The position numbers and the translations under genes were made by a program. A stretch of 64,000 bases of DNA from Spodoptera frugiperda (taxonomy: Eukaryota > Arthropoda > Insecta > Lepidoptera > Noctuidae), in NCBI RefSeq assembly GCF_023101765.2, contig NC_064236.1:1-64000 (forward strand), written 5' to 3'. Positions 32,353 through 63,157 of the stretch are shown in pieces (position 1 is the first letter of the stretch; the number at the start of each line of letters is the position of its first letter). Below the pieces are notes generated by a model. It did no database searches. It had not been told where the DNA came from and worked only from the letters and a program-made list of their open reading frames with translations.

Positions 32353-33459
32353 TAAAAATAATTTAAAGAAGATGGTTCGATGTTGCCTCGCGTCCTATGC
32401 CTATAACAACGTGACATTTCTCAATAAAAGATGATGATGATTAACTCAAATATAAATGAGCTGTTTTATTGCGAATACGATGATAAAGGGTTGCCCGTGT
32501 ACGTGTGCCCGGAGTGGCGGTTGCCGAGATAAGATTCTTCATAGAATCCAATAATTGTTGAGGGATTTCACGTGTCACGTAGGCATGCGCGACAGTTTTA
32601 TTAGTATTTAATTTCGAAGAAACAGAGCAGTGAATTACTTTCGTATTCATATAATTACTACTACTTACACTGTTCGACTCCTATTCCTCATAGCGTGATG
32701 TTTATAGCCATAATTATTATAAGGACAGTCCTTGGTTGGTGTACAACAACTGATAATGGAAACAAACTGGCGGGGCCATTGGATGGGTCGTCGTGGACTG
32801 GTTAATATGGGAACAATATCACCTGCCGAGACAATGTAAAAGACTACACGGCTTTATGTACACAAATATCATACTAGGAAGCTCACTGCTCACAAGCAGC
32901 GACAACAATGTCTTGTGGTATAAAAATTACTTTTTAACATACCACACTCCCTGAGTATTAAGTACCCCACCCCTACTATTAAGAACTGAAGAAAGCTCCG
33001 ATAATACTTAGTCGGGCTCTGAAATCGATGCGAGGCTGCCGTAGTAGTTACTCAGCGAATCTTTAAATTAACAAACTTATTTCCTCACACATAATACGAC
33101 TTCTTTGTATAGAAGTTAGCCTTCCTCACGACGTCAGCTTTCCATTAGTGAAGCATTACACGGCTAAATGCGGCTCGCAGTTATATTAAGAGTAACGCTC
33201 ACTTGGTTGGCACAAATGAGGTCGAATACCTCCCTCGCTTTTAGGATATAAATACTTTCATGCAATACCTGAAATAAATTAGGGCTGTAGGATACCTTAC
33301 AGTTGGTTCACGACTGAAGTGGCGCAGTGCGGAGGAAGAAAGTGCAGGTTGGCGACATACCCGTACTTGTATTGTACACCACAACCATCGGCACACAGTC
33401 GATCGCGTGCCGTGGCCTGTCCTTACACTTCCTACGTCAGTGTGCGGTTGTGTCTGTAA

Positions 33460-33640
33460 TAAGGATTCTAAAATGGTACACCACAAGGCACATTTTTTTT
33501 AATTCAGCACAAAAACAAAACATTCTAACGAAACTCCATTTCGCGTAATTTATTTAGATTTACTAAAATTTTTTCTACAGATTAGATACATATTATACCC
33601 AAAGTACATCTTATAACCTCGTATCCACTACGGAACACTT
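33460..33640. repeat. MITE family A remnant
   Basis: Resembles the interior of the 27226 element: ACGAAACTCCATTTCG, TTTACTAAAATTTTTTCTAC and ATAACCTCGTATCCACTA. Both terminal repeats are absent. Confidence 0.6.
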
Positions 33641-33937
33641 CGCAGAGGGCGCTCCACGGCGGACGCCATCATGTATGTGACGTGCCGCACTACGGACTGC
33701 AGGGTCCAGGTATAAGGTCGCGGTGTCTCTGGGCTTCGCCAACGCGAGCGCTGCCGGCCTTTTTTCGGTCGTATCGGTTCGGAAATACCGCCGACGACAG
33801 TTTTGCAGTGCGGGGCAGAAAGTTTCTCGAGAATTGAACAGTTGTGCGCGGTCCAGAGGATGAAGCTGGTACTGGGGTGCCCCCGCCCAAAGATGAGAGC
33901 AGTATTTAATGTGGGACCAAACCTGCGCCTTATACAA
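33611..33937 (-). pseudogene. LINE reverse transcriptase C-terminal fragment
   Basis: The minus frame opens MYKAQVWSHIKYCSHLWAGA and PQYQLHPLDRAQ, the post-palm region of a common insect LINE reverse transcriptase, then continues with a decayed tail. It is cut at 33937 by the insertion of a MITE (33938-34342). Only about 100 residues remain and no catalytic motif is present. The other frames over this DNA are shadows. Confidence 0.65.
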
Positions 33938-34342
33938 TGTGATAGGGTTCGGACTTCTAACCCGTTAAGGCTGAGTACTACAGCTAATTTTATGGACAAA
34001 AGTCGGGGGTCGAAGGGGTCGAATCCCCTCCCCCTTAAAATTATGGCTATTTTAATATTTTTCTTACTTTATGTGATATCAAAGGCTGCATGCGTCGTAG
34101 AAACAAAAAAAAAACGACAAACGGTAGCTAATAACCTTGGCTAACTAATTCATTACTTTTTTCATATGTTTGATAATGTTTTGGTGAGAAAAAAAATAAT
34201 TTCTGAATAATCTTTACCGAAAAAATCGCTATTTTTCAATATTTTCAATTGGGGTTTCAAATCCCCATATTACTTTTTTGTCGATAAAATTAGATGTAGT
34301 ACTCAGCCTTAACGGGTTAGAAGTCCCACACCTATCACATTG
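33938..34342. mobile_element. TIR MITE family B (about 405 bp)
   Basis: Inverted repeats of about 60 bp: CAATGTGATAGGGTTCGGAC at 33938 and its complement ending CCTATCACATTG near 34342, both including CCCGTTAAGGCTGAGTACTA. TATA lies at both outer edges, so a TA target duplication is likely. It interrupts the LINE fragment to its left. Confidence 0.82.
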
Positions 34343-34936
34343 TATAGAAGCAGACGATGGGCTTTTTTAATAGGGGAACCCCCTCCGCATTTGCAGAGAG
34401 ATTCGGCTATTCCGTAATAGTGTGTCTGTATTTATTATGTGAGACAATCGATGCAAAGCATATGCTCTTTCCTTACGAATTTCCCTTCTAGCATGGTCAG
34501 TACTCTGGTATGGGAACAACCACTTCTAGCGTCCCCCAGAAACAACTACTGGGAATAGCAGTGAAATAGTCCCAGGTGACCACCACCCGGTGGAGTGCGC
34601 CAAAGCCTACCACTTAGTGTCACCTGAGTAGCACCACCCAGAGGCTACATGTAGGGATTATGATTTATGGGTGCCCTCCTAACGGTCGAGGGTCACTTAG
34701 TCTCCAATAAGTGACATTACGTCCGCCTTTTTTCAACATCTATGAATAAATATGTAAGCTTGTATAACTAAATTCTCGTTTCATTCTTTACCGGTCGTCT
34801 TGGCCGTTAAGAAAGTGAATTAAATTAATTTTCAACTTTTCAAAGACTTGTCAAGTCCGTGTCAAGAGAAATCTTTTAAAATGTATAGAGTTGTCTTGTA
34901 AAGTTTGCGTAATTTAACTATTATATTTTTGTTGAA
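34343..34936. other. Upstream region of the LDH-like gene
   Basis: No supported ORF. A GC-richer patch (34490-34740, with GTCCCAGGTGACCACCACCC) may be a repeat, and ATTATATTTTT at about 34920 is only a weak TATA candidate for the gene starting at 34937. Confidence 0.35.
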
Positions 34937-54435
<19,499 letters not shown>

Positions 54436-54644
54436 TGTCCCGAGCGAGTCCTGCGAGGCTGCACACGATCCACAGCGCCACGGCGCCACGGTGGTGTTGT
54501 CATGTTGTGTGTAGACTGTGTGTTCGGTAGCGGGTATGTAGGAGCCATAGGTAATTACTGTAGCTGCCATGCGGTTATATGACTCTTTTTGAAGTGGTTT
54601 TCTCTGTTATTTACTTAATTTTATTTAAACATGTTTGTGTTCTT

Positions 54645-54650
54645 AATAAA
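54645..54650 (+). terminator. Poly(A) signal of the LDH-like gene
   Basis: AATAAA 210 bp after the stop codon, followed by a T-rich stretch, gives a plausible 3' UTR end near 54670. Confidence 0.6.
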
Positions 54651-54914
54651 ATTTATTTTTTATTTGGTTGTACACTTAATGTTAAGAAACCCTCAACTCA
54701 TGCATTCCCTCAACACCTGCCAGCGGCGTGTCCTGCGGCTGCGCCCCCGTGGGACTTCCACTGGGTACACAGTTACACACGCAGTACAATGAATACTAGT
54801 TACTTTTTGTAAGGTTTTTACTTTATGGAAGTCGGATTTATTAAACGTTTATTTATTTTTATTTTTTGTTTTTTGGTTTTGTATGTCTTGTATGTAGACG
54901 TATGTAAATAGTAA

Positions 54915-55446
54915 GGGCCAACTCACACCGAAAGAGCGGCGAAGGGCAGCGAAGCGGAGCGCAGTTTCAGTGTCATGAGAATTTTAACTTTTATTATTAT
55001 AAATACTATTATCGCATGAGAAACACGAACGAGGCGCGTGGATGCCCGCGGAGCCGCAGGAATTCCGGCGAATTCCATAAACGGAGCCGTGAGCCTGCTC
55101 GAGCATTCTCGGGAATTCCCGAGAATGCTCGAGCAGTCACGAGCGGCCGCTGGCAATATCCCGCCCCTCGCAATAATAATTATTTATATGTGCAATAATA
55201 ATTAAATCCAAAATACTCATTTTCACTGCATAAACACAAGTTTCCTCGAGTTTTATTGAAAGTGAACTGCGCATAGAACGACCCGTGAATTCATCGCGTG
55301 CGGGCTCGAGATGGCGCGCGGTGTCCCGCGACTTCTCGCGCATTCCAGCGACTTCTCGAGCAGTCACGGGAATCCTCGCGCCTTCTCTACCGAGCGGGTC
55401 GCTGCGCTCCGCTGCCCTTCGCCGCTCTTTCGGTGTGAGTTGGCCC
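54915..55446. mobile_element. GC-rich TIR MITE, Harbinger-like, with perfect palindromes
   Basis: Ends GGGCCAACTCACACCGAAAG at 54915 and its complement at 55446, with arms of about 50 bp continuing into GAGCGGCGAAGGGCAGCG. TAA and TTA flank the ends, resembling a TWA target site. The interior contains a 40-bp perfect palindrome (55096-55135: TGCTCGAGCATTCTCGGGAA and its complement) and several CTTCTCGAGCAGTCACG-like motifs. Small frames over it are shadows. Confidence 0.8.
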
Positions 55447-55449
55447 TTA

Positions 55450-56080
55450 GGGTATAACGCAAAGAGATGAAAATAAGCCACACCTATATAATATTTAAAG
55501 CTCAATCTAAACTTAATGAGACTTACGGTGACTTACCTTGTCTACCGAATAGCCACAAAGAATACTAATCTGGATCCATAATTATGTACTTAAAGATATT
55601 TTTAAAAGAAATCTCTCAACTCTGTTGATCAGCTATTTGGCCTGAAATGATGATCATGAAACGTAAATAGTGGAATAGTTTTATGAAACTGTCAGGCTAA
55701 ACATATAGAGGTTATAATTTGATGCGAGCCCTTATAGCCGAGTCCTGGCTAAGATCTCGTGAGTTGCAAGAGTTGCAACTGCAACAAAACTGTTCTACAA
55801 ACAGATGCCAGTGCGGGGGGGTAATGGTAGCTAGGTACTCTGCAATCCTACGTGGCACCAAAGCCAACCGAGTAGAAATAAATAACAATTCCAATAATGG
55901 ACATTATACGATTGTTGCTTGTATTAAACAATATATTTATTATAGTTCGATTGTTTGTGTTGCCAAAACCATAACTTTTAACGAGGAACCATTATGATGA
56001 AAATGACTATTATACCTATTACGAAGTATTTTATTCAGTATTTATTCTATTTATCTTGACTTTCTAGAAATATTAGAATG
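55450..56080. other. Intergenic, no gene seen
   Basis: Frames of 60-92 codons near 55712-55997 have no recognisable domain. Confidence 0.4.
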
Positions 56081-56089
56081 TTATACTAG

Positions 56090-56285
56090 GCCGCACCAGT
56101 TTATCCTAGTGTCTTCGTATTTATACCAGGATCGGTTTGGTCTAACCTAAACTGGTTTATCCTATCGAGCTTAGGACTAATTAGTTTGAACTAGGCTATA
56201 CTAGTTAATCCTATCGCGTACCTATAGGAAGAACTAGTTTAGCCTAGGCAAAACTAGTTGGTCCTGAAATCGGTCTTGGCCGGTA
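56090..56285. repeat. Cluster of ACTAGTTTATCCTA-type motifs
   Basis: Variants such as CACCAGTTTATCCTAGT, AACTGGTTTATCCTATCG, ACTAGTTAATCCTATCG and AACTAGTTTAGCCTAGG recur in both orientations over about 200 bp. Ends are not defined. Confidence 0.55.
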
Positions 56286-56763
56286 ACGTATTACATACTA
56301 ATATACTATTACTATATACTACATATAAGTAAATAAATAAATAAATAAATAAGTACCATATTCACTAGACAATGTAATAAATTAATCACTTTATCTGGGC
56401 ATTATTCATAATAAGGAGTCTAGTTAGTCAAAGTAATAATACATGTGTAACTCAAATGTCACAAGAGCCTTACTTGTAAGAATAAAAATTTGTCTTTAAG
56501 ATCAAAGACTAATTTGTTTTGGCATAAATTTGATTCGCATAACGTTAGTAGGCCTAATGACTTATGTAGGAAATGGTGGTGGTGAACTTGTAGTGCCCTA
56601 TACATAATTCCGATCAAACTAATTTGCTATAGTTTCTGTAACAATTAAATAATAATGTTGGTAAAAAAAATTATACGCTATGCAACAAAAGTTAGTGACA
56701 GAACCGAATTGCTACAAAACCGACTCCACAAAGTCTTGTTTGTCCTAGGTACCCCTAGAGTGT

Positions 56764-58135
56764 TCCGGCAGCAGCGTTCCACAATCGATGCGATACTGCG
56801 CGTCCGCTCGCTTTCGGATCAGGCAGTGTCCCAGGGTAGGGTCGCGTTGGCGATAAGCCTAGATATCGTTAACGCTTTTAATTCCCTACCCTGGAAGGCA
56901 ATCAGGGAGGCTCTTGTTTATCACAGAATACCTCCCTATTTGCAAAACATCATCGGGGCCTACCTATGCGACCGGCACATTCGCTATGTGGGCCGGGGCG
57001 GTAGCGTTCAGCGGAGGGGGATTATGGGGTTCCACAGGGATCTGTGCTGGGTCCTTTATTGTGGAACCTCGCTTATGATGCGGTCCTGCGTGTCGAACTT
57101 CCTGCTGATGTCCATGTCATTTGCTATGCAGATGACACGTTGGTCATGGCTAGTGGGACCAACTTTGAGGACACTATCCGGCTTTCAGAGCTCGGGGTAG
57201 CAAAAGTCGTGGCTTCTATTCGCGGACTGGGCTTGGAAATAGCGCCTCATAAAACTGAGGCTCTATGGTTCCATAAGCTCCCGAAGACCAGGGAGCCACC
57301 AAGTTCGTCAGTCTACGTTGGAGATGCACATGTCCAGGTTGGGCGATACATAAAGTATCTAGGCCTAACCTTGGATGCTCGGTGGGACTTCGAAGAGCAT
57401 TTCGAACGCCTGGTCCCCCGAGTCGAGAAGGCAGTGGGTGCTCTGCACAGACTGCTGCCTAACATTGGGGGACCTCGAGAAGAAGTTCGCCGCCTCTACG
57501 CGGGTGTCGTGCGATTGATGGTTCTTTACGGGGCGCCTGTTTGGTCAGCTCGACTGTCAGGCGTCCGACGCTGTAGGACGAAAATATATCGCTTGCAGCG
57601 GAAAATAGCCATCCGTATCGCACGAGGATACCGAACGGTGTCTTTTGAGGCGGCAACTCTCCTGGCTTGCTTTCCGCCGTTGGACATCCTGGCGGATATG
57701 GACGCAAAGGTGTATGACCAAATCCGCACTGTCCGCCGAAATGGCGGTAGCGTGCCAGGAGTGGCGTTCGTAAGGTTGAGGCGGCAAGAAAGGCGACACG
57801 CGCTCGAGCGGTGGCGTGAGCGGCTAGAACAGCCGGAGTACTCACACAAGCGCGTTGTCGAAGCCATTCTGCCGCACTTCGAAGCCTGGCTGAAGAGAGA
57901 GGAGCGCGTCTCCTTCAGACTCACTCAGGTGCTCACCGGACATGGTTGCTTCGGTGAGTACCTGAATAGTATTGGGCGAGAGGCCACGACAAATTGTCAC
58001 CACTGCGGAGGTGACCTGGATTCCGCACAGCACACGCTCGAGGAGTGCCCAGCGTGGACCTCTGAGCGGCGGGTCCTGGTCACCAGGATCGGGCGAGATT
58101 TGTCTCTGTCAGCAGTAGTTAAGGCTATGTTGGCC
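56764..58135 (+). pseudogene. R1 ORF2, reverse transcriptase to C-terminus, first copy
   Basis: The first piece (open from 56655 by chance) has FRQQRSTIDAIL, AISLDIVNAFNSLPW and HIRYVGRGG. A one-base deletion near 57027, in the run before VPQGSVLGPLLWN, shifts the frame into the second piece (57044 on), which carries CYADDTLVMASG (catalytic YADD), YLGLTLDARWDFEEHF, RGYRTVSFEAATLLA, LTQVLTGHGCFG and a zinc knuckle CHHCGGDLDSAQHTLEECPAW. Homology ends at 58135, before the true C-terminus. No endonuclease is left, as the copy was truncated at insertion. Long minus-strand frames here are shadows. Confidence 0.88.
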
Positions 58136-58347
58136 AGCCCCGGATCTAGGGGGGGGCAAGCCGGGGCCCATACCCCGGGCGGCAAATTCAGGCGGCGGCA
58201 AAATTCACACTTCACGAATCAGTGGACAGCTCATCATTTATTTAATTTTGACCACGGAATAAATATAGTACCTACAAGTACAGGAATGAGTGAGACGTGC
58301 TGCCCGAACATTTTATTATTCGCTAGGCGCGTAGGCATAGTACATAA
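58136..58347. repeat. 212-bp unrelated segment inside the R1
   Basis: Opens CCCGGATCTAGGGGGGGGCA, contains CCCCGGGCGGCAAATTCAGG, then AT-rich DNA. It reads like part of another dispersed repeat and separates the two ORF2 copies; the frame happens to stay open through it. Confidence 0.6.
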
Positions 58348-59264
58348 GAGAAGAAGTTCGCCGCCTCTACGCGGGTGTCGTGCGATCGATGGTCCTTTAC
58401 GGGGCGCCTGTTTGGTCAGCTCGACTGTCAGGCGTCCGACGTTGCAGAACGAAAATCTATCGTCTGCAGCGGAAAATGGCCATCCGTATCGCACGAGGAT
58501 ACCGAACGGTGTCCTTTGAGGCGGCAACTCTCCTGGCTCGCTTTCCGCCGTTGGATATCCTGGCGGATATGGACGCGAAGGTCTACGACCAAATCCGTTC
58601 CGTCCGTCAAAACGGCGGTGGTAGAGTGCCAGGAGCGGCGTTCGTTAGGCTGAGGCGGCAAGAAAGACGACACGCGCTCGAGCGGTGGCGTGAGCGGCTA
58701 CAACAGCCAGAGATTTCACGCAAGCGTGTTGTCGAAGCCATTTTGCCGCACTTCGAAGCCTGGCTGAAAAGAGAGAAGCGCATCTCCTTCAGGCTCACTC
58801 AGGTACTGACCGGACATGGCTGCTTCGGTGAGTGCCTGAACAAGATTGGGCGAGAGGCCACGGCAAATTGCCACCACTGCGGAGGTAACCTGGATTCCGC
58901 ACAGCACACGCTCGAAGAGTGCCCAGCGTGGGTCTCGGAGCGGCGGGTCCTGGTTACCAAGATCGGGCGAGACCTGTCTCTGCCAGCAGTAGTAGAGGCT
59001 ATGCTGGCAGATACAGAAAACTGGAGGGAGGTGGCCTCCTTTTGTGAGACTGTAATGTCCCAAAAGGAGGCTGCTGAGCGGGATCGTGAGAGGGCCGATC
59101 CTGCTCATAGAAGGCGTCGAGGTGGCAACAGCCTTGACGATAAAGTGGGGACTCTAGGTGCCCATCTAACGACCTCAGGGAAGGCGGTGGCACAGTGGTC
59201 ACGTGTCTCTCTAGGGATGTGCCGTAACAGGCGTTGCACCATAGGGGCTCCGGAGCAGGTCTAG
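58348..59264 (+). CDS. R1 ORF2 C-terminal region, second copy
   Basis: Repeats 57477-58135 at roughly 93% identity and then runs on to the stop at 59264. Motifs: SMVLYGAPVWSARLSGVR, RGYRTVSFEAATLLARF, LTQVLTGHGCFG, CHHCGGNLDSAQHTLEECPAW, then ENWREVASFCETVMSQKEAA, the real C-terminal tail absent from the first copy. The GTG/ATG starts near 58375-58380 are internal to the duplicated region. A 3' UTR of about 130 bp and the poly(A) follow. Fragmentary; not functional alone. Confidence 0.82.
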
Positions 59265-59702
59265 TTAGAGGTCTCGGTGCCCCTTATCGGTGCTGAAGGT
59301 GGCCACCGGGGTGGTTTTAGTGAGGTAAAAATCCCACACTCCCTAGTCTTTTATCCCCAAAAAGCTAGGCGCCTTTTGAAGGTTTCCCCCCTCACCAAAA
59401 AAAAAAAAAAAAAAACGAAGGTACCCCTAGAGTGTAGGTAATTTAAAATCGCGTAGGGGCGTAGGAACGAAAGCCGTCTGCGACGATTAGCACGCGTGGG
59501 TCCGCCGGAGGCCCGCAGCGCCGGAGCCGTGACAGAAACCCTGCCTGCTGCATGCTTCATGTTTGCTTGCATGCTGCTCGTTTTATTACATAATCCAAGT
59601 CTTCGCATATAATAAAATTGCTAGTTAATGTGATTAATTTGGTGTCATTTATCACTTTATCTAAATTGAGTAGAAGTTATATATAATTGCTAGACAGTAT
59701 AT

Positions 59703-60857
59703 AGTAACCTAACCAAATAAGGCCTATGCCCCAATAAAGCCTATTTTGAAAATTTCCCTCTTCCCGATGTCAAATGGTCGCCAAAGTTTGTAGAAGTGTG
59801 CATGCACATTACTTAACTAATTTGAGCACAGCAAGCAACCCGTGCCGCGATTATGTTGGAACTTATAGACGAAAACAATCACGACGTGGAGCGCACTTTA
59901 GTTTTTATAAAATTCGAGTTGCGTAAACTGTTATTATTTTTATATTTATCAGTATACGACGTGCCGTGTTTTGTCTGTATGACAATTATACATTTAGCCA
60001 CCTCCTCACATTAGTGAAATAGCTATAATATCGGTGTATTTCATATAATCGTTGTTTTGTTTATCTATGTGCCATGTCCTAATAAAGCCTAAAAAAAACG
60101 TGTAGGCCTTATTACGGCATAGTTGTTTTTCAGTAATTTCATAGAAAACGGATCACCAGCTTCTATCAAAAAGAAAGCCAATGGATTTTGCAAAAGATGG
60201 AAAACGCTGTTAAAATGGTAGAAAGGGGTAAACGGGGTGAATAGATACAGAATAGGGGTGAATGGATATCGGGAAATTCTTCATAGTATCTATTCACCCT
60301 TCGAATTTTATGCACCCTGTTTTACCCGGTAGGCTGCTGCAGCCAGATATAACTTCCAAAGAAGTACGCATCATCCAAAGAGTGGTTTCCACTACACGAA
60401 AGCCAGGTCGGTCGCTGAATTGGTTACAGAACAAGAAGTTATTCTCATTCGTTTGACTGATGCTGGGGTACCGATGACTTCAAAGATGTTACTTGGGTAT
60501 TACATGATGAGAAACTCGTTTAGCCTGATGTATAATGACCAAAATTAATTAATAAGATCTCATTACATTTATTATAAGCATTGACAAAGTTTTGTTATAA
60601 TTAAGAAGTTGAATAGGTACTTACTAGTTTTTATTGAGGCCTTATTAAGACATAGGGTTCCCAATAAGGCCAAAGTGACACTTTAGTTATTTGTGTTTAC
60701 AAAATTGCAATTTTTGTTTCTAAAGCTATTTTGATTCCATTTTTACAAAGTTTACTAAATAAATATAAGATTTTGAAATTATCAGCCCATTGTCATTTTA
60801 AACCTACGAGCTAGGCGGTAATAAAAATAAGGTAGGCCTTATTTGGTTAGCTTACCT
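59703..60857. mobile_element. Tigger/pogo-like transposon remnant
   Basis: Inverted ends CTAACCAAATAAGGCCTA (about 59707) and its complement (about 60835-60853), with ATAAGGCCTA-like motifs repeated near both ends (CCCAATAAAGCCTATT, CCTAATAAAGCCTA, AGGCCTTATTACGGCATA, GAGGCCTTATTAAGACATAG). At about 60395-60510 one frame reads KARSVAELVTEQEVILIRLT and DAGVPMTSKMLLG, similar to the CENP-B-type HTH of pogo/Tigger transposases. The frame at 60262 (64 codons) is a different frame and not a gene. No DDE catalytic region is left. Confidence 0.6.
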
Positions 60858-62900
60858 TATATAATATCAAGATTTATTACTTTTGGCTGTAACATATATA
60901 CTAACGGGTGATTTTTTAAGTGGTTAGGATTTGATTTTCAAAAAAAAACACAAACATAATGAAAAATTTAATGAAATCTTTATTGGAATCGATAGAACGA
61001 TCAATATAATTTAATGTTTAATGATGATTTCATCCAAATGCTGGCCGCGGCTCCGGTTTGGAAGATTTTTGAAAATTATTAGCCTATGTAATATAGGTAC
61101 ATAGTCTTCCATTAATCGCGTGCGCTGCGAAAACTATTTTAGTTTTTTACAATTTTTCAAAACACATCACTATCAATAAAAATGTCGCGACAACATAATG
61201 TCTCTATCTTTTACACTTACGACACAATAAGCGTACATACGTTTATTTAAAAAATGTTTACGTACCTACCACCGCTAGAAAATACTCTTTATTTGTAACT
61301 AGGTATCTTACTATCAAAATAAATCGTTATTTAGGACTACTGCAATACCTTCATGTCATCTTTGAAATGATCGGATTCGGATATTCCATCCGAAAGATGT
61401 GACCAGTGTAAATAATAGATAAATCTCCGCTCGGCGAGCTGTGCGTTGACGAGTTACGGGAGGGGAGAAGTAAACATAAACAATGCAAACATACTTAAAT
61501 AAAACAAAAGAATATGTATTCACAAAAAATATCTTACTTTTTTTTATTGAATGTTATTTTTTTCGTTTATTATGACCGTGAACTGAACTTGTCCTCAGTC
61601 GACAGGCCCGAATTATTTATTAGTTTAATAGTAACCTACCTAATAGTCTAGATTCTGGATAACTTTTATTCAAGCTCAGACTTTATGGCGTAATCATAAA
61701 GCCGAATTTAGCTCGGAGACAGATGAAGTCGGTTCGTAGATCAAGACCCGTATAAAAACGCGGTGTTATTGCAAATGCGAGCGTCTGTTTAGGGATTAGG
61801 GTGTGTTTTTGTGGGAGTGATGAACTTAATTCGGGCATGCGCAGCCAAGCCCCCGCGTCCAAAACTAACTGTTGAAGGTCACCTTGAGCGTGAGGCGACG
61901 CGAGGCGCGCGGCGCGGCGTGGCGTGGCGGGACTGGCGGGGCGAGAGTACGCGCGCCGCCGCACGCCGGCCGGCGACACCATCGCCGGCAGCTGCCAGCC
62001 GTGCTGACTGCGCAACCAACTACGTGACCGCACTCACGACAACACTTGTCATTGCATTTTCTATTTCAAAAGCAACGCGACAAAGCATTATTGGTGGTCT
62101 ATCAATTTTTTTTTAATCTTTATCATTTTTTATTTGCCCAACCACAGCAACCACTATAAGTACTACAACCATGTCAGGTGCAACTAGACCTGTGCACAAT
62201 TGCACATAGGTACATGTTTCATATTGTCCATTGTCATCTGCTTCAGTAGTCCAGCGTGTACAGCTACAGGTGGCAGTGCCTGTGTACACGCGCTTCCGAA
62301 CAAGAAAACGTTTACCGATATACTTATGAATCAACGTACACTTAAGTAGAAATTGTATAATGTATATATGATTTGCATCATCGAATAGGTGATGCAATTC
62401 ATTGAAGAACCTTTTACGAACGAATACATTCACCCTAGAATGTTACCTAGCTATCCCTGATGTACCTAGTAGCTGTCCACTGTCGATAATGTAATTAATT
62501 AAGTACTTAGGCTTCTGCTTCGTGTCGCAGAAGAGTTTATGTCCGCATGCCATGCCAAGAGCATCGGTTGGTCAAACTATTTCAAATATTTCTCGCTCGG
62601 GACGTCACTGGGGATGTTGTCTCTATTTTCCTTTGTCATTGTTATCAAAAGAAATCGAAAGTTAATTTGAATTGTAAACTTTGTTGTTTCCTGTACAACT
62701 CTGTAACAACTCTTGTTGGTTACAAATTGTACATTGTTCTCGTTGTTATTTGGTTTTGACCTTCCTCCTGCGTCCTCTTTGACCTTGAGTGTAACCCACC
62801 ACGCTTCTGGTGCAAACAACTTACGCGTAACGGACGCACCCTACTTTTTCGCGCGCACACAATCTGCGCTGCGGCTGGCAAGTGTTGAATCGTTCGTTCA
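60858..62900. other. Intergenic; GC-rich patch at 61860-62010
   Basis: No supported gene. A GC-rich block (61860-62010, with GGCGCGGCGTGGCG and CGCCGGCCGGCGACACC) stands out in AT-rich DNA and could be regulatory or an unrecognised repeat. The 101- and 116-codon frames across it lack domains. ACGGGTGATTTTTTAAGTGG at about 60904 looks like the end of some repeat. Confidence 0.35.
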
Positions 62901-62925
62901 ACCATTCACTGGTTCGGTCGCGCGC

Positions 62926-62960
62926 GATAAAAGTGGACCGGTGCGGTGCGCTCATTCAGT
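62926..62960 (+). promoter_or_regulatory. TATA box and TCAGT initiator core promoter
   Basis: GATAAAAG at 62926-62933 lies 30 bp upstream of ATTCAGT, whose TCAGT (62956-62960) is the arthropod initiator. The spacing is ideal for RNA polymerase II, and the first coding ATG follows at 63112, giving a 5' UTR of about 155 bp. Confidence 0.65.
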
Positions 62961-63111
62961 TCCTTGATTCCTTCAGTCAATCGTTGACAGTGGAAGAGTG
63001 AAGTCGCGTCTTTTATTTACGTTTTCGTAGATCGCTTTTATCTACGTGAAAGATAAGTTTGTGTATCGATAATTTAAACAGTTTTGTTGTACCTCGTCGA
63101 GAATTCCGAAG

Positions 63112-63157
63112 ATGGCGGAGAATAATTGCAACAACCACAGCCTCGAGAACGGCGACG
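63112..63157 (+). CDS. First coding exon of an unidentified gene
   Basis: ATG at 63112 in the context GAAGATGG, encoding MAENNCNNHSLENGD plus one base, then the strong donor GTGAGT at 63158. It is preceded by a TATA/initiator promoter at the right distance. The peptide is too short and polar to identify, and the next exon lies beyond the window; the downstream sequence to 64000 is intron with no further exon recognised. The call rests on promoter, start context and splice donor agreeing, not on homology. Confidence 0.5.

Larger units (their letters stand above)
56764..59418 (+). mobile_element. R1-clade LINE with 17-bp target duplication and internal duplication
   Basis: Flanked by AGGTACCCCTAGAGTGT at 56747-56763 and 59419-59435. 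It starts inside the reverse transcriptase, runs to 58135, is followed by a 212-bp unrelated segment (58136-58347), then restarts with a second copy of the ORF2 C-terminal region (58348 on) and ends with a 3' UTR and 19 A (59397-59415). Confidence 0.85.

Noticed and set aside
55137..55505. 122-codon minus ORF
   Set aside because: Runs across the GC-rich MITE and its terminal repeat; no domain.
61811..62116. 101-codon GC-rich ORF as a gene
   Set aside because: Composition-driven (Ala/Arg rich), no domain, and an equally long frame exists on the other strand.
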